Origin: a virus
Direction: 5' to 3' (one strand)
Length of the DNA: 64,000 nucleotides
IMG/VR virus record: IMGVR_UViG_3300043787_000193
Coordinates: 1 to 64,000 of that record
Shown piece by piece: positions 6,682 to 11,431 of this stretch. Below the pieces are notes generated by a model. The model did not search any database. It worked only from the letters and a program-made list of their open reading frames with translations, and was not told where the DNA came from. Made by a program: the position numbers and the translations under genes. The stretch's first letter is position 1. Each line of letters opens with the position of its first letter.

Positions 6682-6914
6682 TGCGAATGACTCCGCGTGA
6701 ACCCCACGATCTTCTCCTCCCCGCACCCCAGACAATATCCAGCTCGTCCGCCTTCAAATTCGTACACCGGAACAAACGTCTGCTCTCCGCCGCAGTTGGC
6801 GCACCAGCGCGGCTCCTGATGAATTAAACCGAGGACGGCGACACTCTGGGGAGTATCTGCGCCGCCGTCCCCCAGACAGACGGAACTGGTACGGAGTTCG
6901 GTCTGCAAGGTCAT
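6678..6914 (-). CDS. 78-residue zinc-ribbon protein
   Basis: ATG 6914 follows GGGGAGGC and overlaps the TGA (6913-6911) of the ATPase-remnant reading frame. The C-terminal half has a canonical ribbon: CANCG, then YCLGCG about 20 residues later. The N-terminal 40 residues are low-complexity. It is probably a nucleic-acid or protein-binding accessory factor; it is coupled to dam. Confidence 0.65.
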   Translation of the reverse strand: MTLQTELRTSSVCLGDGGADTPQSVAVLGLIHQEPRWCANCGGEQTFVPVYEFEGGRAGYCLGCGEEKIVGFTRSHSQ

Positions 6915-7179
6915 GCTGCCTCCCCGTTTTCGAGGAAAATCCACTTCTGCATAAACACGGTTTTGTCCGCCCCGTAATCAATCATTCCAGCCGAACGAAG
7001 GGAACCCAGATTATTTGCGAACGATGAACTGGTAGGGGAAGCTCCCGCGGCGCTGGCAAGTTCATCAGCCGTCGCAGCAGGTAGGATTTTCCGCCACCGG
7101 AATTCGCTTGGATCAACAGACGGCTCGGAATCAGCAGGTCCCCATCGTTAATGCTTTTTCCGATGACGATCTTGCACAT
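6911..7179 (-). pseudogene. HerA/DUF853-type ATPase with internal deletion
   Basis: From ATG 7179 the frame encodes an N-terminal beta strand and Walker A (LIQANSGGGKSYLLRRLM), as in HerA-like phage ATPases, then goes out of register and stops at 6982. In the next frame the DNA encodes the usual C-terminal winged helix of the same family (ADELASAAGASPTSSSFANN, then LGSLRSAGMIDYG). That frame ends at TGA 6913-6911, which overlaps the next gene's ATG exactly as functional genes here do. The middle of the ATPase (about 300-400 residues, including Walker B) is missing. The simplest reading is a frame-shifting internal deletion. A 65-residue truncated P-loop peptide may still be made. Confidence 0.75.
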
Positions 7180-7397
7180 TGCACAATCCCTTCCACCCGC
7201 GCCGCACCCGGCTCCGGCAACAGAGAAAATAATCTTCCCGACTTTCTCGGCGCTCTTGCAGGCAGGGCATGAACTTCGTCGATGATTTCTTCGACGTACT
7301 CGCTTTCGATGTGGTGCATCAGCTTGTTGTGGGCTTCCATGCGGCGTTCCAGGAATTCGGAACTCCAGCCTCCAGCGGAAATCCAGTTAGTCTCCAT
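7131..7397 (-). CDS. 88-residue hypothetical protein
   Basis: ATG 7397 follows GGAG at about nine bases and overlaps the end of the cold-shock-like gene by 11 bases. The N-terminal 45 residues (METNWISAGGWSSEFLERRM...) are helical and acidic, with HHIESEYVEEIIDEV. The C-terminal half is less structured and overlaps the start of the ATPase remnant by 49 bases, unusual for this operon and perhaps a result of the same rearrangement. Function unknown. Confidence 0.5.
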   Translation of the reverse strand: METNWISAGGWSSEFLERRMEAHNKLMHHIESEYVEEIIDEVHALPARAPRKSGRLFSLLPEPGAARVEGIVQCARSSSEKALTMGTC

Positions 7398-7665
7398 GTG
7401 CGGTGGCTCCTTTGCGGAATTCGGCGACAGGTGCGTACGAACGCTTGTTGAGAGGGCGGACCCAGAGAGCGCGCGGGCTGGGGTAGTGCGGGACCAACTC
7501 GTATTCGACCTCGGAATACTTGGCGGGCATTTTGTGTCCGGCTTCCACATCGGTTTCGTGGAAGAAAACCTGAGAGTCTTTGTCCTCGGGCTTTTTCCCC
7601 TCAGGGATGATGTGCCCGAACAGGCCGTCAATGCCGCGCTTTAGGTATTTGACGTGTCCGGTCAC
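7387..7665 (-). CDS. Cold-shock-domain-like protein
   Basis: 92 residues from GTG 7665 (GTGA overlap with the upstream stop). The pattern GHVKYLKRGIDGLFGHI, then DSQVFFHETDVE and YELVPHYPSPRALWVRPL, follows the beta strands and the FFH RNA-binding motif of cold-shock (OB-fold) domains. In CspA-type proteins these bind single-stranded nucleic acid. The C-terminal 20 residues are an extra basic tail. A likely role is single-strand or RNA chaperoning in early infection. Confidence 0.7.
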   Translation of the reverse strand: MTGHVKYLKRGIDGLFGHIIPEGKKPEDKDSQVFFHETDVEAGHKMPAKYSEVEYELVPHYPSPRALWVRPLNKRSYAPVAEFRKGATAHGD

Positions 7666-8180
7666 GCGCGAACCTCCATCCGGCCGGCTTCGCGCGCCAG
7701 TTCACGGCTCAGATCGGCGCAGTCGCGTTCATCTTCGGCGGGTCGGGTTGCTGCGAGTTTTTCCTGACGCTTGCGCCAGATCAATTCGACGAACGGCTTC
7801 CATGAGGATTCGTAGTTCGGGGAGTTTCGCAACTGGACGAGCTCGTCGTCCGTGGGATAGCGGGCGATTCCGGCGAAGTGGTAGTTCTGCTGTTCGATGG
7901 CGGCGACCAGGTTGGGTCGGAAATTACGCGCGCGCTCGAAGAGGCGTTTGTTCGGAGGCAGGGTGAGGAGCATACAGCACCGCGAGAGCACGGCCCCCAG
8001 ATACATCGGGCGAATGAAGCTCTGAAAGTCCTCCCGGCGCATGACCCGTTCCAGGCTTTGCTTGGCGCGAACCCAGGCGGCGAGTGCGTGCCGGCTTTCC
8101 ACAGAAAGAGGGGAGTTTTCCGCAGATTTTTCGCTTGAAACGAAGCGCGAGTTGTGGGATTCTCTCAGTTGAGTCTCCAT
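7662..8180 (-). CDS. DnaA domain-I-like replication-associated protein
   Basis: 172 residues. The central part (WVRAKQSLERVMRREDFQSF, then IRPMYLGAVLSRCC, LLTLPPNKRLFERA) matches the DnaA N-terminal (domain I) pattern, with a W at the start, hydrophobic heptads, a 'F..wIrPl' core and 'l..pN...' at the end. In DnaA this domain recruits the helicase and DiaA-type partners. The rest is charged and helical, with no AAA+ module. It may hijack the host DnaB loader or be part of a phage initiator. Confidence in the domain is moderate; the weak ribosome site leaves the start uncertain. Confidence 0.55.
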   Translation of the reverse strand: METQLRESHNSRFVSSEKSAENSPLSVESRHALAAWVRAKQSLERVMRREDFQSFIRPMYLGAVLSRCCMLLTLPPNKRLFERARNFRPNLVAAIEQQNYHFAGIARYPTDDELVQLRNSPNYESSWKPFVELIWRKRQEKLAATRPAEDERDCADLSRELAREAGRMEVRA

Positions 8181-8204
8181 CGCAAGGTGACTTAATGTTC
8201 GTAG

Positions 8205-8239
8205 TCGGCGAGGATTCGAGCCTCGCCGATTTTGTTTTT
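8205..8239 (+). terminator. Hairpin with T-run (plus-strand polarity)
   Basis: A perfect 9-bp stem TCGGCGAGG/CCTCGCCGA (8205-8213 and 8221-8229) with a 7-base loop is followed by TTTTGTTTTT on the plus strand. It sits directly after the stop of the minus-strand gene at 8238, where its A-rich 5' side and lack of a 3' U-tract make it a poor terminator for that direction. It is therefore either a terminator against antisense transcription or bidirectional. Confidence 0.55.
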
Positions 8240-8495
8240 AAGCGGCCTTCCTCTGCGGCGCACTCCGCGCCGGGAATTCGATCACGTTCACGGGACACTC
8301 GGCACAACGCCGCCGCTTGGCGATCAGGGTTTCGAGCGGAGGGATGAAAAACTGGCTGACCTGGTGGCCGCATTCGAGCGTCTCGACCACGTAGGCCGCG
8401 AGAAAATTCAGCGCATCCTCTCGCTCGGGGAAATGACAAATGGCGATGGGCTTGCGGCTCACCACGAGCCGAAGCACACTTCGGGCTGGGGACAT
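8238..8495 (-). CDS. 85-residue hypothetical protein with Cys pair
   Basis: The preferred start is ATG 8495 (AGGAA upstream), giving MSPARSVLRLVVSRKPIAIC...ETLECGHQVSQFF...RRRCAECPVNV, with C-G-H and CxxC elements that may bind one metal. The same frame stays open to ATG 8655, which has a good GGAGG site and would add a hydrophobic signal-like segment (FGFIAFVVFFCQSFHPVPAL). I cannot exclude that longer, exported form. The 148 bases between 8496 and 8643 hold nothing else convincing. Confidence 0.5.
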   Translation of the reverse strand: MSPARSVLRLVVSRKPIAICHFPEREDALNFLAAYVVETLECGHQVSQFFIPPLETLIAKRRRCAECPVNVIEFPARSAPQRKAA

Positions 8496-8643
8496 TGAGG
8501 GGTTCCTGGGGGAAGCGCCTCGACAATCGATTGAACGCAAAGCCGCGAGTGTACTGGTTGGGCGCTCAAGGTTTCCAGCGAGTGCCGGAACTGGGTGGAA
8601 GGACTGGCAGAAAAACACGACGAAGGCGATGAAACCGAAGGCG

Positions 8644-9063
8644 TTAGGCCACCGCATCGACGCCTCCCGCAACCGTGCTGGACGGCTGAACTGGCTTGGG
8701 AGAAGTGACCTGCGGCTCGGGAACCGGATCGGCCTCATGTCCGATAACAGGTAAAGTGGAAATTTGAGTGGGCTGCATGAGGGCATGCTTTTCATACATG
8801 CCGTTTTCGTACACGAACAGGGGCGCCGTCTCCGGGCGGGCGGGCTTCACGCGCTTGGCGCTGATCGACTGCTTCGAGAACAAGGCCATCTGACGGCGCT
8901 TGCCACCCCCGCCATCGCCTCCGCCCATCTTGTCGCGCCTTCTCTTGCGGCGCATTCGCATCCGGGCTGCGCACTGCTCGCTGTGATACTTCTTGCCGGG
9001 GTTAACGGGGTCGAAATGGAAAGTCTCGGCGCAATCGTCAGCGGCGCAAATTAAACGCTCCAT
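8644..9063 (-). CDS. Zinc-finger protein with basic arm, head of early operon
   Basis: 139 residues. The N-terminus (CAADDCAETFHFDPVNPGKK, then YHSEQCAARMRMRRKRRRDK) has the C-x4-C...H...C layout of a treble-clef or CGNR-like zinc finger followed by a strongly basic stretch, a typical DNA-binding arrangement. The rest is Gly-rich and then Pro-rich, with no clear fold. ATG 9063 lies only about 8 bases after a consensus -10, so the mRNA is probably leaderless. As the first gene after the promoter at 9072-9100 it is a candidate regulator of the operon. Confidence 0.65.
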   Translation of the reverse strand: MERLICAADDCAETFHFDPVNPGKKYHSEQCAARMRMRRKRRRDKMGGGDGGGGKRRQMALFSKQSISAKRVKPARPETAPLFVYENGMYEKHALMQPTQISTLPVIGHEADPVPEPQVTSPKPVQPSSTVAGGVDAVA

Positions 9064-9071
9064 GCCATCGA

Positions 9072-9100
9072 ACCATACGTTACGCCCGTAACACTGTCAA
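9072..9100 (-). promoter_or_regulatory. Sigma-70-type promoter with palindromic operator in the spacer
   Basis: On the minus strand TTGACA (9100-9095) and TATGGT (9077-9072) are separated by exactly 17 bases. The spacer contains the palindrome GTTACGGGCGTAAC. The predicted transcription start falls at about 9066-9064, next to ATG 9063. A repressor dimer bound to the palindrome would block polymerase, so this looks like an early-promoter switch. Confidence 0.75.
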
Positions 9101-9103
9101 GCC

Positions 9104-9444
9104 CTATTCTCGGCTCCCTTGTGCAAAAAGGCGAAAATTCGCGCGCCGCGCAAAAAAACGAGGAGGCGAAAGAGGCGGAGGAAGAAGAAGAAAAACCAGA
9201 GGAAGAAGAAAAAGCTAGGAGGCGGAGGAAAATTCAAAGCGGAGGAAAAGTCAAAATCATCACGGTTGCGGCGCAAAAACCGCGCCGCGATCTTGAACCA
9301 GAAAGATCAACACATTTTTTTGGACAACCAACCCCAAAACCTCGCCTGTCGAAGCGGCGAAGCAACTGCAACACCAAACCCAAGAGCAAAAATCGGGATG
9401 GAAAAACGGGCGGGAAAAACCGGGGGGCGAAAGGTGCGGAGGAA
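9104..9444. other. Purine-rich non-coding tract (possible origin or regulatory region)
   Basis: These 340 bases have a strong strand bias. The plus strand is a run of GAA, GAG and GGA triplets between about 9155 and 9260, with three close copies of GGCGGAGGAA-like sequence, then A-rich stretches and a 7-bp inverted repeat GCGGCGC/GCGCCGC (9268-9288). Plus-strand frames through it give only Lys/Arg/Glu low-complexity protein that runs antisense into the gene at 9445, so I do not call a gene. A replication origin, a transcription-pausing or a triplex-forming region are all possible. Confidence 0.5.
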
Positions 9445-9759
9445 CTACGGGTTCACAACTTTGGGATCGAACTGGCGCACGGCTCCGTGGCCCCAGCCCA
9501 TGATGCCCTTTTCATCCGCGGCGGATTCACGCAGGTGAAGTTGCTGGCCGCTTTCGGAGATGCGGATGGTGTGGCGCGAACTCGCGAGCGTAGCCAGGTC
9601 CGCGCGCATCTTAGTGAGCTTCGGCCCTTCCAGTTGCTGCGCGATCTCGGTCAGGATGCCATCGGCCTTGTCGTAGAGAGCTTTGGCTTTCTCTTTGGTC
9701 TGCTCCCACTTGCGGAATTTGGCCGCGATGGAGCGTTCGCGTTTGGTGAGAGGGGGCAT
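9445..9759 (-). CDS. 104-residue charged helical protein
   Basis: The start is ATG 9759 after GGGAG. The first 55 residues (LTKRERSIAAKFRKWEQTKE...) are a basic helical domain that could form a coiled coil; the rest has a TIRISESGQQLHLRESA beta segment. It resembles small phage proteins of unknown role. It lies upstream of the purine-rich region and may be transcribed from the control region at 9780-9880. Confidence 0.6.
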   Translation of the reverse strand: MPPLTKRERSIAAKFRKWEQTKEKAKALYDKADGILTEIAQQLEGPKLTKMRADLATLASSRHTIRISESGQQLHLRESAADEKGIMGWGHGAVRQFDPKVVNP

Positions 9760-9838
9760 CGCTGTGAGTCTCCCTGATCGTGAAGTTGACTGACTAGATT
9801 CCCGAAGTAACTACCCTGTGGTAGGGTGGGGCTGGAGA

Positions 9839-9874
9839 GTTTATTAATAAACCCGCAACAGTTTATTAATTAAC
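9839..9874. promoter_or_regulatory. Two AT-rich palindromic operators
   Basis: GTTTATTAATAAAC (9839-9852) is a perfect 14-bp palindrome. GTTTATTAATTAAC (9861-9874) is its near copy. Their centres are 22 bp apart, two helical turns, as expected for two repressor dimers on one DNA face. They lie between the divergent genes at 9759 (minus) and 9890 (plus). Another inverted repeat, CTACC/GGTAG, sits at 9811-9824. No clear -35/-10 pair was found for the plus gene. Confidence 0.75.
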
Positions 9875-9889
9875 CCCCAGGAGGCGATC

Positions 9890-10267
9890 ATGGCCCGTCC
9901 CCGACACCCGCAAGTCTGCTGTTCCTCACTCTGCCGCCGCGAAATTCATCCCTACGAAAGCGCGGTCGCAATCTCGTGTTTCGCGCAGACGGTTGGGATG
10001 GGCAAACAGCGCACTTCAAAATCACAACGCTACTTCCTCTGCCCACAATGCGCCACTCGGATCGCCAGCGAAAAAGAGCCTTCCAAAAACGCTCCCTTCG
10101 ATGTCGCCATCTTCCGCATCCTGCTTGACCTGGTAGGCGCAATGCCGGATGTGACAGAAGCCACATTCCAGCAACTCCGGCAGCGCCGCGAGCAAATTCT
10201 TTACCCGCCAGCGCTACCGGAGCCGGAGATTCTTCCGCCCATGAAGCGGCTCAAGGAAGCGAGTTAA
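9890..10267 (+). CDS. Plus-strand zinc-binding protein
   Basis: 125 residues with a strong AGGAGG seven bases before ATG. Cysteines form two half-sites: VCCSSLC near residue 10 and CPQCA near residue 52, with a basic stretch between; a helical, Pro-ended C-terminus follows. This fits a zinc-stabilised treble-clef or ribbon protein. It is the only plus gene in this part, controlled by the twin operators just upstream, so a repressor or antirepressor role is possible but not shown. Its TAA shares the bases TTAA with the stop of the convergent gene at 10264. Confidence 0.65.
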   Translation: MARPRHPQVCCSSLCRREIHPYESAVAISCFAQTVGMGKQRTSKSQRYFLCPQCATRIASEKEPSKNAPFDVAIFRILLDLVGAMPDVTEATFQQLRQRREQILYPPALPEPEILPPMKRLKEAS

Positions 10268-10638
10268 GCCGTAGGTGCAGCCGGTGCTGCCGGAGCCGGT
10301 GCCGCATTCAACACCGTCACCACGGAGTTGACGTAGTTCTGCACTGCGGCATCGTCGCTGGCTTTCCCTGCGTCCGCGAGTCCTTGCTTGATGAGTCCGC
10401 CCGCGATCCCGACTACAGCAGCGAGTTTCGATGCGCCGCTTCCAGTCTGTTTTCCGAGCGCCGTGAAGTTCTGTTCCGCCGTCGCCACTGCGGTCACTGT
10501 CGAATTGAATAGCGGGCCGAGCGATGGCGCGAAAGCCGCGACCGCCGCCTCGCCGAACGTTTCTGCTTTGGGAAGAATGAAGTCGAGGCCCTTCTTGAAG
10601 TCCTCGCCAACTTTTTGCAGCCAAGATTTGAAGCTCAT
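10264..10638 (-). CDS. Ala-rich phage protein near lysis genes
   Basis: 124 residues from ATG 10638 with AGGAGA upstream. After a basic amphipathic start (MSFKSWLQKVGEDFKKGLDF) it is Ala/Gly/Val-rich, with moderately hydrophobic segments (GEAAVAAFAPSLGPLF, SKLAAVVGIAGGLI) and an Ala-Pro tail. Proteins of this kind are often found beside holins; it might be membrane-associated. It is the last gene of the middle minus-strand operon. No family can be named with confidence. Confidence 0.6.
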   Translation of the reverse strand: MSFKSWLQKVGEDFKKGLDFILPKAETFGEAAVAAFAPSLGPLFNSTVTAVATAEQNFTALGKQTGSGASKLAAVVGIAGGLIKQGLADAGKASDDAAVQNYVNSVVTVLNAAPAPAAPAAPTA

Positions 10639-10640
10639 AG

Positions 10641-10769
10641 TTATTCTCCTGTAGGTTGAGTTGCTGGATAGATCGGCGCGCGGAAAATACACGTCCACGC
10701 GGACCCGTTCTCAAGACAGACGATGAAACGCCAGCCAGAAACCGGATCATAATAAAGGCGGATGGTCAC
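10641..10769 (-). CDS. 42-residue hypothetical protein
   Basis: Reads GTG 10769 to TAA 10643-10641, starting four bases after the holin-candidate stop and ending two bases before the next ATG. The product (MTIRLYYDPVSGWRFIVCLE...) is aromatic-rich and beta-like, quite unlike random sequence, and fills an otherwise empty gap. Its role is unknown; it could be a small lysis-module or regulatory peptide. Confidence 0.5.
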   Translation of the reverse strand: MTIRLYYDPVSGWRFIVCLENGSAWTCIFRAPIYPATQPTGE

Positions 10770-10773
10770 GGAC

Positions 10774-10998
10774 TTACTGCTGATTCGGGGAAGGGGCGTG
10801 GTAGGCGGCGATTACCGCAGCCAGTAAAACTCCGACCACGCTTTTCGGGTTAGCCGCCGCGAACGCCTGCAGCGACGGTAAAAGGAAATGCAGCGCCGCA
10901 AGCCCAGCTACGCCGAGCGACGGCAGATATTTTGCGAATTGCTTCATGGCTTCTCTCCTTAAAATGGTGCGTTCGATTGGATTCAGGTCTTCACTCAC
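10774..10998 (-). CDS. Holin candidate with two possible starts
   Basis: 74 residues from GTG 10998, or 57 from ATG 10947. Two hydrophobic segments (LPSLGVAGLAALHFLLPSLQ and SVVGVLLAAVIAAYHA) fit a small two-span holin. Each start has its own ribosome site (AGGAG before GTG, AAGGAGAG before ATG). The longer form adds a charged segment NPIERTILRREA before the first span, recalling holin/antiholin dual starts. It lies next to the peptidoglycan-active Tlde1-like gene, as expected for a lysis module. Confidence 0.6.
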   Translation of the reverse strand: MSEDLNPIERTILRREAMKQFAKYLPSLGVAGLAALHFLLPSLQAFAAANPKSVVGVLLAAVIAAYHAPSPNQQ

Positions 10999-11007
10999 GA
11001 CAGACTC

Positions 11008-11418
11008 CTAGACGGAAATTTCCGGGTCCACCACCACAATTCCTGAGATCACTTGCAGCCGCGAATCTCCCGACTGCCAAACTCTTGAGCGCGTCGCTGG
11101 TCCCGCGCAGATGCAGCCTTTACTTCCCGACCGAATATCCGCCGGCGGCTTCGGTTTGCCGTGCAGCAAAAAGCCCACTCTGCCAAACATCACGTTGTTT
11201 GCGTCCGGTTCCAGCCGCAGGATGTAAGGCCCGTGCTCGGTGTCTGAGTAGGGTGGACCTTCGATGGTGTAGAAGCCTTCCGGGATCGGCCCCACGTCGG
11301 GAACGTTTTGCTTCGTCGCATCGTTGAAACCATCCGGGTATGCGCCGGAATAGCAATCGGTGTCAACTATGTTTCCGTTTTGGCCGAGTGTCCCGGTCGA
11401 GACGTTGTAGGTCCACAT
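11008..11418 (-). CDS. Tlde1/DUF2778-type L,D-transpeptidase-like protein
   Basis: 136 residues from ATG 11418. Features of the DUF2778 (Tlde1) family are present in order: the YSG turn, DVGPIPEGFYTIEG (41-54), a MFGRVGFLLHG strand with His86, and a SGSKGCI motif with Cys102, which together make the His/Cys catalytic pair of YkuD-like enzymes. Characterised relatives act on peptidoglycan cross-links (L,D-transpeptidase exchange or carboxypeptidase activity). No signal peptide is seen, so it would need a holin. Position beside the holin candidate suggests it serves as, or assists, the endolysin. No other muralytic gene is visible. Confidence 0.7.
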   Translation of the reverse strand: MWTYNVSTGTLGQNGNIVDTDCYSGAYPDGFNDATKQNVPDVGPIPEGFYTIEGPPYSDTEHGPYILRLEPDANNVMFGRVGFLLHGKPKPPADIRSGSKGCICAGPATRSRVWQSGDSRLQVISGIVVVDPEISV

Positions 11419-11431
11419 ATATAGCTGTGTG

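Noticed and set aside
8205-8229. Possible tRNA T-arm (GGATTCGAGCC)
   Set aside because: The 9-bp stem with T-run fits a terminator better, the loop does not match the T-loop register, and no cloverleaf exists upstream.
9119-9777. Two long plus-strand frames over the purine-rich tract
   Set aside because: They are Lys/Arg- or Glu-rich low-complexity translations of GAA/GAG repeats and run antisense through the well-supported minus gene at 9445.
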